DNA from: an uncultured Arenicella sp.
GTDB taxonomy: Bacteria > Pseudomonadota > Gammaproteobacteria > Arenicellales > Arenicellaceae
Assembly (NCBI GenBank): GCA_947499305.1
Contig: CANMNN010000020.1
Location: 1-64,000 of the forward strand
Direction of reading: 5' to 3'
DNA length: 64,000 bases
The notes under the pieces are model-generated. The model worked only from the letters and a program-made list of their open reading frames with translations, ran no database searches and was not told the DNA's origin. Position 1 is the first letter of the stretch; each line of letters begins with the position of its first letter. Below, in pieces: positions 45,933-55,030 of this stretch. The position numbers and the translations under genes are program-made.

Positions 45933-46025
45933 ATCCCAAAATTCGGTATCTGTAATCGCTAATAGACCTTTTTCGTAGATCAAAGCGTGATTGCAATGCA
46001 GCTATGTAAATACCGCTTTTATGGT

Positions 46026-46982
46026 TTACAGCCTTCTCAGACCAAGCCTTGGTTTGAACTCATACATCAGTAGCCCAACGCAAACCAACGCAGCGCCCAT
46101 CCAGACTTCTGGCAGGAGAGGCTCGTTGTTTAACCAGCTACCCACCGACAGCGCTGAGATAGGCGTTATTAATGTAATCAAGGCAATGCGATTAGCGCTG
46201 ACGTGCTTTAACAAGTAATAATACAAGGTAAAACCAACACCGGTGCCAATTAAGCCTAAGTAAAAAATAGCTCGCCAAGCAGTTGGTGTGAATTCAAAAT
46301 TGAGTTCAGGTTCTTGAATCAGTACCGAGACAACAAAGCATGGAATTGCGACAATTAAGCTACCAGTCGTTATCTGCATTCCTGGCAGGCTGATGCCCTT
46401 GACTAATTGACGAGTGATCACCGAGGACCCTGATGAAATTATTACTGCGATGAGCACCAGAATTACGCCATCAATAGAAGCGTCGGCAAAATTTAGGCCT
46501 GCTGAGAAAACTAAATACAATCCTCCGAGGCCGAGAATTAATCCCATGACTCTACTTGGCGTCAACTTTGTCTCAGGTTCCACTAACGCTGAGAAGAGGC
46601 CTGTGGCCAAGGGTGACAGGCCGAAAAGTACGGCCACCCAACCCGAGGGTATCTTCTGAGCCGCGTTGTAAAACAAGGTCATGCAAATAAAAATCGAGAG
46701 CCCGCCAACTAAATAGACTTTGCGTGCGGCCGCATCTATCTGAAAGGCTTGCTTTTTCTTGCCAAAACTCATTGCTAGAACGACCGACGCACAAAATAGA
46801 AAGCCAATAGACATTCTTAGGGTTGCGCTGGTCATTGGTGCGTCGACCGAACTCCATTTAATCGCCAACGGTGTAGTCGTCCAAATTACAAGAACCACGA
46901 TGAACGCTATCGGTATTGCGAGCTTATCAAAGCTAAAACTGGGTTTCGCTTTGATATTTACTCTTTGCTCAGTGTTATTCAT
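46026..46982 (-). CDS. EamA/DMT-family transporter
   Basis: A 318-residue inner-membrane protein with about ten hydrophobic segments in two EamA halves. The first half has VVLVIWTTTPLAIKWSS and GWVAVLFGLSPLATGLFSALVEPE; the second has YLGLIGTGVGFTLYYYLLKHVSAN and ITLITPISALSVGSWLNNE. DMT proteins export or exchange small metabolites such as amino acids; the substrate here is unknown. It is convergent with the subtilase. Confidence 0.9.
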   Translation of the reverse strand: MNNTEQRVNIKAKPSFSFDKLAIPIAFIVVLVIWTTTPLAIKWSSVDAPMTSATLRMSIGFLFCASVVLAMSFGKKKQAFQIDAAARKVYLVGGLSIFICMTLFYNAAQKIPSGWVAVLFGLSPLATGLFSALVEPETKLTPSRVMGLILGLGGLYLVFSAGLNFADASIDGVILVLIAVIISSGSSVITRQLVKGISLPGMQITTGSLIVAIPCFVVSVLIQEPELNFEFTPTAWRAIFYLGLIGTGVGFTLYYYLLKHVSANRIALITLITPISALSVGSWLNNEPLLPEVWMGAALVCVGLLMYEFKPRLGLRRL

Positions 46983-47063
46983 TGTTGTTATCCATACTCA
47001 TTGAACATATCTCAGTTCTCAAGCTTGTTAAGGTGCTCACTTAGATTTTGAGAGGCAGCCATA

Positions 47064-47101
47064 AAAAAAGCCGCACTCTTTGATGAAAATGCGGCTTTTT
47101 T
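47064..47101. terminator. Strong terminator hairpin in a divergent spacer
   Basis: Arms aaaaaagccgca (47064-47075) and tgcggctttttt (47090-47101) form a perfect 12-bp stem with a 14-nt loop, and a T run on either strand. No annotated gene ends here, apart from the orphan frame stopping at 47121 on the minus strand, 20 bp away. Confidence 0.85.
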
Positions 47102-47120
47102 AAAGTCTGTAAAATCGAAA

Positions 47121-47243
47121 CTAAATCAAAACACGCAACGCGATGGTTTCCACACCGTCTTCAGCACACACGGACAAATCGCAGGCACAGTTGATGCCCG
47201 GCGAGATAACGTTGTTTGCTTTACGATAATTTGATTCATACGA
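47121..47243 (-). pseudogene. Orphan 40-codon reading frame, possible gene remnant or frameshifted small gene
   Basis: The minus-strand frame from just after a TGA (47246-47244) to TAG (47123-47121) encodes 40 residues with a protein-like composition, including PGINCACDLSVCAEDGVE and a basic YRKANN start. Three cysteines occur in a C-x-C-x4-C pattern. No ATG, GTG or TTG is available at the front, but an ATG at 47239 lies in another frame four codons before the two frames could be joined by one indel. A terminator follows 20 bp after the stop. The family is not recognised. Confidence 0.4.
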
Positions 47244-47265
47244 TCAGTGTGTTTGTTAAACTGAT
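47243..47265. promoter_or_regulatory. Inverted repeat upstream of the acyl-CoA dehydrogenase, possible operator
   Basis: ATCAGT (47243-47248) and ACTGAT (47260-47265) flank 11 bp; inside lies GTTT-N3-AAAC. It is about 200 bp upstream of the dehydrogenase start. The size and symmetry suit a TetR- or GntR-type fatty-acid regulator, but no consensus is matched. Confidence 0.3.
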
Positions 47266-47464
47266 GCGTGTCAACCAAATTCTAAGCGAGTTTTGTTAAT
47301 CTCTAGCTAAGGCGTCGCTCGGCTCTCTCGTCTGAGCGAAAGGCACATAATTTAAAGTGAAATGTCATAGCCTGAAAATCGTGTCAGCACGTAAAATGGG
47401 CTTATATCGAGGGGCTGCTCGGCCACTCTGAACAGTTAATACTAAATTAGTAAAAGGAAAGCAT

Positions 47465-49264
47465 ATGTCTACTATCGTCAATCGTCGTGATCTCGACTTT
47501 TTAATGTATGAAACGCACAAGCTTGAGCAATTACTCGAGACTGATCGGTACGGTGATTATGACCGCGAGTCAATCGAGGCAATTTTAGATCTATCGCAAT
47601 CGCTTGCTGAAGACATTTTTCAACCCTTTGCTGGCCACCTTGACCAGAACGAACCTAAGTATGTTGATGGCAAAGTGGAAATTATTCCTGAAGTAAAAGA
47701 AGCCCTTAACGCGTACAAAGAAGCTGGCTTGTTTGCTAGTGGTTACGATTATGACATGGGAGGTATGCAACTCCCTTGGGTAGTGCATCAAGTACTAAGT
47801 TCTATGTTTGTGACCGCGAACACTTCGGTAAGTAATTATATTTTTCTTACTCAAGGCGCGACCAACATGCTCAATACCTGCGGTTCTGAGGAATTGAAAG
47901 CCAAGTACATGCCAAACATGGTGGCCGGCGATTGGTATGGCACTATGTGTCTGTCTGAGCCACAAGCAGGCTCATCATTGGCTGATATCCGTACCAAAGC
48001 CGAGCCTCAAGACGATGGTAGTTATAAAATTACGGGCACTAAAATGTGGATCTCCGGCGGTGACCATGAGATGACCGATAATATCGTGCATATGGTTCTC
48101 GCTAAAATTCCAGGTGGCCCAGCGGGTGTTAAAGGTATCTCACTATTTTTGGTACCAAAGCATCGTGTTAACGATGATGGCACCATAGGTGAACCTAACA
48201 ACATTGCTTTAGCCGGTTTGAACCACAAAATGGGCCACAAAGGCACCACCAATTGCTTGCTTAACTTTGGAGAGAGTGGCGATACCATTGGTTACCTAGT
48301 TGGTGGTGAGAATCAAGGCCTTGCGAATATGTTTCACATGATGAACGAGGCTCGAATTGCTGTTGGTATGGCGGCCACGGTTATTGGCCTTGGGGGATAT
48401 CTCTATTCACTAGACTACGCTCGGAATCGCCCACAAGGTCGTCATTTGACTAATAAAGATCCTGAGTCGCCGATGGTGATGATCTCTGAACATGCTGACG
48501 TTAAGCGTATGCTAATGACTCAAAAGGCATTTGTTGAAGGCGCTCAGTCATTGATGTTGTACTCGGCTCGCTTACTCGATCAACAAGCCACAGCCAAGAC
48601 CGAAGAAGAAAAGACACACGCTACGTTGCTATTAGAGTTACTAACTCCGATTTGTAAATCTTGGCCATCTGAGTTTTGTCTTGAAGCCAACAAGTTAGCA
48701 ATTCAAGTATTGGGTGGTTATGGCTATACGCGCGAGTATCCGGTAGAACGCTATTATCGCGACAATCGATTGAATCATATTCACGAGGGCACGCACGCGG
48801 TTCATGGTTTAGATATCATGGGGCGAAAGGTGCGCATCGCCGACGGCGCGGCGTTAAAAGCGCTGGCGAAAGAAATTATGGCCACGATCGGTGAGGCTAG
48901 CGAGCATTCTGAGCTATCTGGATATTGCAAAGATTTAGGCGCGGCGATGCAATCGGTTCAAAGCACACTTGAATCAGTTAGCAAAGCTAAAGACCCATCA
49001 TTGGCTTTAGCGAATGCAACGATATTCTTAGATGCTATGGGGCATGTGGTTATTGCTTGGATGTGGTTAAAACAAGCTGTGGCCGCGACTAAGGGCCAAG
49101 AAGATGGCAAAGCCAGCGATGCGGCGTTCTATCGCGGTAAGTTGTCAGCCTGTCGATTCTTTTTCCGCTACGAGTTACCTAAGGCTTTATCGAAGTTCGA
49201 CTTGGTGGCGTCGCTAGATGACACTTGTTTTAACCTAGAAGCTGAAGACTTTATTGGGCATTAA
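47465..49264 (+). CDS. Acyl-CoA dehydrogenase, long form with C-terminal extension
   Basis: A 599-residue flavoprotein of the long acyl-CoA dehydrogenase group that includes DmdC-like enzymes. FAD/substrate marks are WYGTMCLSEPQAGSSLADI, KITGTKMWISGGDHE and GLNHKMGHKGTTNC. The catalytic base is Glu441 in NHIHEGTHAVHG. Residues from about 470 form the extra helical domain of this group. It oxidises an acyl-CoA to the 2-enoyl-CoA, passing electrons to ETF in the cytoplasm. Chain length and exact substrate are unclear; fatty acids and 3-methylmercaptopropionyl-CoA are candidates. It stands alone with a good ribosome site. Confidence 0.93.
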   Translation: MSTIVNRRDLDFLMYETHKLEQLLETDRYGDYDRESIEAILDLSQSLAEDIFQPFAGHLDQNEPKYVDGKVEIIPEVKEALNAYKEAGLFASGYDYDMGGMQLPWVVHQVLSSMFVTANTSVSNYIFLTQGATNMLNTCGSEELKAKYMPNMVAGDWYGTMCLSEPQAGSSLADIRTKAEPQDDGSYKITGTKMWISGGDHEMTDNIVHMVLAKIPGGPAGVKGISLFLVPKHRVNDDGTIGEPNNIALAGLNHKMGHKGTTNCLLNFGESGDTIGYLVGGENQGLANMFHMMNEARIAVGMAATVIGLGGYLYSLDYARNRPQGRHLTNKDPESPMVMISEHADVKRMLMTQKAFVEGAQSLMLYSARLLDQQATAKTEEEKTHATLLLELLTPICKSWPSEFCLEANKLAIQVLGGYGYTREYPVERYYRDNRLNHIHEGTHAVHGLDIMGRKVRIADGAALKALAKEIMATIGEASEHSELSGYCKDLGAAMQSVQSTLESVSKAKDPSLALANATIFLDAMGHVVIAWMWLKQAVAATKGQEDGKASDAAFYRGKLSACRFFFRYELPKALSKFDLVASLDDTCFNLEAEDFIGH

Positions 49265-49354
49265 TCAATATACAGGGGCATCAAATAGATAAATAAAGCT
49301 GTTTGCCTATGAAATCGCTTGCCTGTTTGTTTGGGTCTTAACCTTATCGTAATG

Positions 49355-49385
49355 TCGGCTTCTACTATTACTTCATCGAAGCCGA
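49355..49385. repeat. Inverted repeat between the dehydrogenase and YceI genes
   Basis: Arms tcggcttc (49355-49362) and gaagccga (49378-49385) are perfect over 8 bp with a 15-nt loop, 47 bp before the YceI start. No T run follows. It may be a terminator without a T tract or an operator. Confidence 0.4.
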
Positions 49386-49431
49386 TTACACTATCGTTAT
49401 TAATTAACCCGAAAAATAAGGATACGCCCCT

Positions 49432-50061
49432 ATGACACTTCTTAAATCACTTAAACGCGCTTCAATTACCGCTTTTGCGGCCTTAGCGCTGGTTCAGGTT
49501 TCAAACGCCCAAGAAAACCCGCTCGAGGGCATTCCGTCGGGCACTTACAGTCTCGACCTTACTCACGCGAGCGTGGTTTGGAAGGTCAGCCATTTTGGTT
49601 TTTCAACCTATGTCGGCCGATTTAATAGCTTCGACGCTCAACTAGAGCTAGATAGTGAGAATTTCGAGAAGAGCTCAGTTAATGTCGAAATCAAAGTGAA
49701 CTCGTTGGATACCGATTACCCAAATCCAGAAAAAGAAGATTTTAATGCGGTGTTGGCTGAAGATTGGTTCAAGTCCGGCGATCACCCATCGATCACTTTC
49801 AAAGCGACATCGGTAAGCGCATTAGATGGTTCAAATTTCACCATTGACGGCGATCTTAGCTTGATGGGGCAAACACACCCAGTAACCCTAGACGCTACAC
49901 TAAATGGCGCTACACCAAAGCACCCGTTTGCAAAAGTGCCCCTTGTTGGTTTTTCAGCAAAAACAAGCATCGATCGCACAGTTTGGGGCTTGAGTAAATA
50001 CGCACCAAATATTGGCGCAGTAGTCGCAGTAGAGATTGAAGGCGAATTCTTAAAAAAGTAG
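49432..50061 (+). CDS. YceI family periplasmic protein
   Basis: This 209-residue protein has a signal peptide (ITAFAALALVQVSNA, cleavage near SNA-QEN) and the YceI beta-barrel pattern: TYSLDLTHASVVWKVSHFGFS, YVGRFNSFDAQLELD, NAVLAEDWFKSGDHPSITFKA, LSLMGQTHPVTLDA and a terminal VVAVEIEGEF. YceI proteins bind long isoprenoid or lipid ligands in the periplasm. It has a ribosome site (AAGGAT) and a downstream terminator, so it is probably monocistronic. Confidence 0.93.
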   Translation: MTLLKSLKRASITAFAALALVQVSNAQENPLEGIPSGTYSLDLTHASVVWKVSHFGFSTYVGRFNSFDAQLELDSENFEKSSVNVEIKVNSLDTDYPNPEKEDFNAVLAEDWFKSGDHPSITFKATSVSALDGSNFTIDGDLSLMGQTHPVTLDATLNGATPKHPFAKVPLVGFSAKTSIDRTVWGLSKYAPNIGAVVAVEIEGEFLKK

Positions 50062-50105
50062 ACCTATTGGTTTTAACTTCAAAATACACTGCCGATTAAC
50101 CATCT

Positions 50106-50146
50106 AAGCCATCAGAAGCCAAGTTTCTGGTGGCTTTTAGGTTTTT
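50106..50146 (+). terminator. Terminator after the YceI gene
   Basis: Arms aagccatcagaa (50106-50117) and ttctggtggctt (50125-50136) pair over 12 bp with one T-G wobble and a 7-nt loop, then T-rich sequence to 50146. Confidence 0.8.
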
Positions 50147-50282
50147 TGGTAGTCGCTTTTAGGCGACCAGCTCCACGAATCTGTTGACTTAGTAACACAG
50201 ACAATCGCCGCTAGATTAGTTATCCTAGGCCAAAATCCTCGGTCGTCGAACACTCGGCTAAGTTCATCAAATTTGCATCACT

Positions 50283-52850
50283 ATGTCTCACTCAAAATCT
50301 CATTCAAATTCGCTCTACGACACGTTGGTTTTTAAGCATTCAAAGTGGGTATTGCTCTTTGTCGCTCTGCTCTTAGCCTCTTTATGGCCTTATTTGGACG
50401 ACTTTCGTTTAGATACTTCTTCTGACTCGCTAGTACTGGAGAACGATAAGTCTCTAAAGTATTTTAGAGACGTAGTGACAAAATACAGTGGCGAAGATCT
50501 GTTGATTTTGACCTATGCGCCTAACGGTGACCTATTTGCTGATGACTCTCTTGCCAAGCTTAAAAAGCTGAGCGATGAACTACGTGTGCTCGAACCGGTT
50601 AGTTCAGTGCTTTCGATCATTGATGTGCCACTAACTCAGAGCCCGCCGGTAACGCTGGGTGAGTTAGCGAGTTCGACACAAACTTTGTTAGACGATAAAA
50701 CTGATCGCGAATTGGCGAAAAAAGAACTTCGAGACAGTGATCTATATAAAGACTTGCTAGTAAGTAACGATTTTACGACCACCGCCATCGCAGTTGCTCT
50801 AAAGCGAAACACAGAATTATCAGGCTTACTGGATCAAAGAAATGCGCTTCGTCTAAAGCGCGAGCAAGGCGAATTAAGCGTCGCTGAAGCCGCTAAGCTA
50901 GAGGCACTCTCATTAGAGTATCAAAGCAAAGACGATGCCTTTAAAGCTAAACAAAGTGAGTTTATAGATCAAGTGCGCGGCATAATGCAGCCATATCAAG
51001 CTGATGCCAAACTGTTCTTGGGTGGTCTGCCAATGATCGTTGCCGATTCCGTTCGCTTTATTAATTCAGACTTTAAAACGTTTGGCTTAGCGTCTTTAGC
51101 ACTGATCGTTTTTATCTTGGCGATAGCATTCAGGCAAATAGGGTGGGTCGTTATGCCGTTGCTTACCTGCGCTGTCACGGGCTACACCATGGTAGGTCTA
51201 TTAGGCCTGCTTAATTGGCCAATATCGGTAGTCTCATCAAACTTTCTATCGTTGCTATTGATTATTACTCTCTCGCTCAACATTCATTTGATTGTGCGCT
51301 ATCGAGAGTTAGCAAAGCTTGATCCAAGCCTTGATCAACGCAGCCTGCTAAGTCAAACCATTCGTTCAAAATTCATTGCTTGTATCTACACTGCTCTCAC
51401 TACAATCGTCGCTTTTGCTTCTTTGATTGTTAGTGGAATAAGGCCTGTTATCGATTTTGGTTGGATTATGTGTCTCGGCATTATCGTGGCGGTTGTAACC
51501 ACGTTCGTTGTATTCCCGGCACTGACCATTTTTATGAAGCCGAGACAGGTTTCTGCAAATAAAGATGTAATTAGCAAAGTGATCTTAAATGGAGCGCAAA
51601 GCCTTCATCAAAAAGGCATCGTTGTCACTTTGTTCTTCATGCTCGTAGGTGCTATCGGTGCCTATGGTATGGCTAACTTAACCGTCGAAAATCGGTTCAT
51701 TGATTATTTCAAACCAAGCACAGAAATTTATCAAGGCATGGTTGAAATCGATGAGAAGCTTGGTGGAACGACACCGCTTAATATAATCATTGATGCGCCA
51801 AAAAGTTTTTTCGAAAAAACGGTTGTAGACGCCGAAGAAGTTATTGAAGAGGAACTTGCTCCAAGTGAAGACGATGACTTTTTTGACGATTTTGACGAAG
51901 ACCTGAATGACGATTTCGATGAGTTTGATGAATTCGACGATGAAGCCGACACTGGTAATTTAGTAGCCGATTCTTATTGGTTTAACGAGCAAGGCATTCG
52001 CAAAATTCAAGCAATTCAGGCATCTCTGGATGAGCTCTCGGCGACGGGTAAGGTAATGAGTTTGGCCACCACCATGAGCGTGTTTGACGGCTTGAAAGAC
52101 GCAAAGCCGATGGATAATATTGATTTGAGTTTTATGCTCAACGTATTGTCTGATGCGAATAAGCAGACCCTCTTCAAGCCTTATATTTCAGATGATGGTA
52201 ATCAGCTCCACATTAATATCCGCGTATTTGAGACCTCTAAAGGGCTTGATCGAAATCAGCTGATTGAGGATATTCGTACTCTATTGATAACTGAGCATGG
52301 CCTAGACAGCGAGCAAATTAATATTTCTGGTTTGTTGGTGTTCTATAACAATATGCTCAACTCACTTTTTAGCTCGCAGATTCTGACACTTGGAACTGTG
52401 TTCGTGGTGATCTTCTTAATGTTTATGGTGCTTTTTCGAAGCTTCAAACTAGCCCTGATCACTATCATTCCAAATGTGTTCTCAGCCGGTGTGGTACTCG
52501 GCATTATGGGCGTGTTCAGCATACCTTTAGACTTAATGACCATTACTATTGCTGCGATCAGTGTCGGCATTGCGGTGGATAACTCAATTCACTTCATTGA
52601 TCGTTTTCGAAATGAAATGGCTGTAAAGAGTGACGACAGCGCGGCTATTTATGAAGCCACTAATAATGTCGGCCAAGCGATGTTCTACACCACAATGGTC
52701 ATCACCGCAGGATTTCTGATTATGGTGTTTTCAAACTTTGTGCCTACCATGTATTTCGGGGTGCTAACGGCTTTAGCCATGATTACTGCCCTCATCGCTA
52801 ACCTAATAATGCTACCTATGTTAGTTGCAAAGTTTAAACCACTTTCTTAG
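50283..52850 (+). CDS. MMPL/RND superfamily transporter with an acidic periplasmic insert
   Basis: An 855-residue inner-membrane protein built from two RND halves: TM1 (WVLLFVALLLASLWPYL), periplasmic loop, TM2-6 (FGLASLALIVFILAIAF onward), then TM7 (IVVTLFFMLVGAIGAYG), second loop and TM8-12. The second half has the sequence ISVGIAVDNSIHFIDRFR, typical of MMPL/SSD-like lipid exporters. Residues about 517-556, in the second periplasmic loop, are an Asp/Glu/Phe-rich stretch (DDFFDDFDEDLNDDFDEFDE in part), absent from usual members. No adaptor or outer-membrane partner is adjacent, which suits a lipid or hydrophobic substrate transporter. The substrate is unknown. Confidence 0.9.
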   Translation: MSHSKSHSNSLYDTLVFKHSKWVLLFVALLLASLWPYLDDFRLDTSSDSLVLENDKSLKYFRDVVTKYSGEDLLILTYAPNGDLFADDSLAKLKKLSDELRVLEPVSSVLSIIDVPLTQSPPVTLGELASSTQTLLDDKTDRELAKKELRDSDLYKDLLVSNDFTTTAIAVALKRNTELSGLLDQRNALRLKREQGELSVAEAAKLEALSLEYQSKDDAFKAKQSEFIDQVRGIMQPYQADAKLFLGGLPMIVADSVRFINSDFKTFGLASLALIVFILAIAFRQIGWVVMPLLTCAVTGYTMVGLLGLLNWPISVVSSNFLSLLLIITLSLNIHLIVRYRELAKLDPSLDQRSLLSQTIRSKFIACIYTALTTIVAFASLIVSGIRPVIDFGWIMCLGIIVAVVTTFVVFPALTIFMKPRQVSANKDVISKVILNGAQSLHQKGIVVTLFFMLVGAIGAYGMANLTVENRFIDYFKPSTEIYQGMVEIDEKLGGTTPLNIIIDAPKSFFEKTVVDAEEVIEEELAPSEDDDFFDDFDEDLNDDFDEFDEFDDEADTGNLVADSYWFNEQGIRKIQAIQASLDELSATGKVMSLATTMSVFDGLKDAKPMDNIDLSFMLNVLSDANKQTLFKPYISDDGNQLHINIRVFETSKGLDRNQLIEDIRTLLITEHGLDSEQINISGLLVFYNNMLNSLFSSQILTLGTVFVVIFLMFMVLFRSFKLALITIIPNVFSAGVVLGIMGVFSIPLDLMTITIAAISVGIAVDNSIHFIDRFRNEMAVKSDDSAAIYEATNNVGQAMFYTTMVITAGFLIMVFSNFVPTMYFGVLTALAMITALIANLIMLPMLVAKFKPLS

Positions 52851-52906
52851 CTTACTCAGTCTCTGCTAATTAACGAGTAAATGCCGTAACAAAATTGGAG
52901 TTAATA

Positions 52907-54193
52907 ATGTTGAATCGTTCGATCGTTGGCGTTTGCCTATCTTTGTGTTTGATTTCGCCAGTGATGGCTGAAAGTACAAGTCTGACCACTCAAGAAAAAG
53001 CCTTGATAGATTGGGTAGATCAACGCAAAAGCAGTATTTTGGATGAGCTCAAAACGCACGTAGAGATTAATACTGGCACCGCAAATATCGCTGGCCTAGA
53101 TCGTTATCGAAATATTCTAGCCAGTGACTTAAAAGAGCTTGGCTTCGAAATCTCAACGCACTCGTCGAAACCGATTGACGTGCTCAGTTGCCAAGGTGGG
53201 CAGATCAACATTGCCGACCACTTGCTAGCTACTCGAACAGGTAGCGCTAAGAATCGAGTCTTAATGAACGGCCACATGGACACGGTGTTCTCCGAAGACG
53301 ATGAATTTCAAACCTTGAAAGTCATGGATGACGGTGTACTCAAAGGCCCTGGGGTGGCCGACATGAAAGGCGGCATTGTGATCATGATCAATGCACTTAG
53401 AGCGCTGCATGCTCACGGCTTGCTTGATGACTCAAACTTAACCGTGTTGTTCAATAGCGATGAAGAGATCGGCTCATTGGGCTCACGTGCGCTGATTGAG
53501 AAACTTGCTAAGCAACACGATGTTGGCTTGGTATATGAAGGCACCTATAACAATTTAGCAACCCGAGCGCGCAAAGGTTTAGGCCAAGCGCGATTGCGTA
53601 TTACAGGCCGAGAGTCGCATGCAGGCGGCGCGCATCAAGAGGGCGTATCGGCAAGCCTCGAAATGGCACATAAAGTAATCGCCGTTGAAGCGCTCACTGA
53701 TTATGAGCGCAAAGTAACCGTTAACACTGGCGTCCTTAGTGGTGGTGAGAAAAGAAATACTGTGCCGGGCTGTGCGGACGCTTATATTGACATGCGCTTC
53801 CCAGCGCTAGAAGACGGCGAGCAATTGAAGAAAGACATTAAGCGCATCGCCTCGACAACGGTAGTTAGTAACCCTGAGTATCCAGATTTACCAAAAGTTG
53901 AAGCTTGGGCAGTATTGCATCGGCCAGTTAAGCCAGAAAACCCAAAAGTTGATGCTCTTATTTCTGAAGCCATGGCTCTCTCTGAGCTAATTGGTGAGCC
54001 AATTGTTGGTACACGCTATTCGGGTGGTGGTACCGATGGTTCTATTGCCCAAGGAGTCGGTTTAGCGACTATTGATAGTCTTGGTATGGATGGAAAGGGC
54101 GCGCACTCGTCACGTGAGGAATCAACCGTGCAGAGCCTTGTCGCTAGAACCAAGCTAGCAGCTGTGATGTTAGCTCGGCAGCTTAAGCGCTAA
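52907..54193 (+). CDS. Secreted M20-family metallopeptidase (carboxypeptidase G2-like)
   Basis: ATG 52907, with GGAG 6 bp upstream, is preferred over TTG 52895 and gives 428 residues. Signal peptide (IVGVCLSLCLISPVMA), then the dizinc site His123 (MNGHMDT), Asp152 (VADMKGG), Glu186-Glu187 (NSDEEIGS, general base and ligand) and His400 (GKGAHSSREE). The dimerization domain insert (about 220-325; ESHAGGAHQEG) is typical of M20A/M20D enzymes. It probably removes C-terminal Glu or cleaves N-acyl amino acids or peptides in the periplasm. It is followed after 21 bp by a carboxylesterase gene. Confidence 0.9.
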   Translation: MLNRSIVGVCLSLCLISPVMAESTSLTTQEKALIDWVDQRKSSILDELKTHVEINTGTANIAGLDRYRNILASDLKELGFEISTHSSKPIDVLSCQGGQINIADHLLATRTGSAKNRVLMNGHMDTVFSEDDEFQTLKVMDDGVLKGPGVADMKGGIVIMINALRALHAHGLLDDSNLTVLFNSDEEIGSLGSRALIEKLAKQHDVGLVYEGTYNNLATRARKGLGQARLRITGRESHAGGAHQEGVSASLEMAHKVIAVEALTDYERKVTVNTGVLSGGEKRNTVPGCADAYIDMRFPALEDGEQLKKDIKRIASTTVVSNPEYPDLPKVEAWAVLHRPVKPENPKVDALISEAMALSELIGEPIVGTRYSGGGTDGSIAQGVGLATIDSLGMDGKGAHSSREESTVQSLVARTKLAAVMLARQLKR

Positions 54194-54214
54194 GCTACTG
54201 CTGCTAAATTAAAA

Positions 54215-54967
54215 ATGAAGCAAAAACCGCTATCTCTAGTCTTTGCTTTAACTCTTACATTATTTTTTTGCTCAACGAGCTCGATTGCCATGACATACCC
54301 TAAAGACACTATTGAACTCGTCCACGGCGACGGCAATCCTTCGCACGCGATTATTTGGTTGCATGGATTAGGCGCTTCGGCCAATGATTTTCCGCCGATT
54401 GTCCCAGAACTGGGTTTACTTAAAAGCCGAACCATTCGATTTATTTTTCCTCAAGCGCCTGATCGACCAATTACTATTAATGGCGGTATGCGAATGCCTG
54501 GCTGGTATGACATCAAAGGGATGAGCATTGAAGATAAGCAGGATGCGGTAGGCATGAAAGAATCGCAAAGCATGTTGGATGATTTGGTTGAGCAACAAAT
54601 TAGTGCCGGTATTCCGAGTGAGAACATTATCTTAGCGGGTTTTTCGCAGGGCGGGGCGGTTACCTATTTCACCGGTGTTCGAAGCCAATACAAGCTCGCT
54701 GGGCTGTTAACCTTATCAACTTATTTGCCGTTTGATGTCGATACTCAAACTGAACAACACGAAGCGAATCAGCATACGCCTATTTTCGCGAGCCATGGAA
54801 CACATGACCCAGTTGTTCCACTAGCGATGGGGAAGCATAGCGTCGATGTGCTCAGCAACCTTGGTTACAACATAAAGTGGAAGACCTATCCAATGGAGCA
54901 TCAAGTGATGATGCCGCAGATCGAAGATATTGGTCGTTGGATAAATGAGGTTTTCAGCGAGCGATAA
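54215..54967 (+). CDS. Exported carboxylesterase/phospholipase (alpha/beta hydrolase)
   Basis: A 250-residue protein of the EstB/acyl-protein thioesterase-like family: IIWLHGLGASANDFPPIVPEL, PDRPITINGGMRMPGWYDI, nucleophile Ser144 in AGFSQGGAVT, Asp198 in GTHDPVVP and His229 in MEHQVMMPQI. Unlike the cytoplasmic relatives it has a signal peptide (LSLVFALTLTLFFCSTSSIA), so it acts outside the cytoplasm; the Cys in FFCS is not a convincing lipobox. It cleaves short esters or lysophospholipids in the family. It probably shares a transcript with the M20 gene. Confidence 0.9.
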   Translation: MKQKPLSLVFALTLTLFFCSTSSIAMTYPKDTIELVHGDGNPSHAIIWLHGLGASANDFPPIVPELGLLKSRTIRFIFPQAPDRPITINGGMRMPGWYDIKGMSIEDKQDAVGMKESQSMLDDLVEQQISAGIPSENIILAGFSQGGAVTYFTGVRSQYKLAGLLTLSTYLPFDVDTQTEQHEANQHTPIFASHGTHDPVVPLAMGKHSVDVLSNLGYNIKWKTYPMEHQVMMPQIEDIGRWINEVFSER

Positions 54968-55030
54968 ATACGTTACAGTTGTTCAAGAGATGAGGAATAA
55001 CTAATACGGTTTATTTTAGGAGTATGCCGA

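Larger units (their letters stand above)
46983..47464. other. 482-bp intergenic region between the EamA gene and the acyl-CoA dehydrogenase gene
   Basis: Although the flanking genes diverge, the region holds a strong terminator (47064-47101) and, just before it on the minus strand, a protein-like open frame without a start codon (47121-47243). Next to that lies an inverted repeat (47243-47265). This suggests a decayed or frameshifted small gene with its own terminator. The dehydrogenase ribosome site AAAGGAAAG ends 4 bp before its ATG. Confidence 0.6.
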
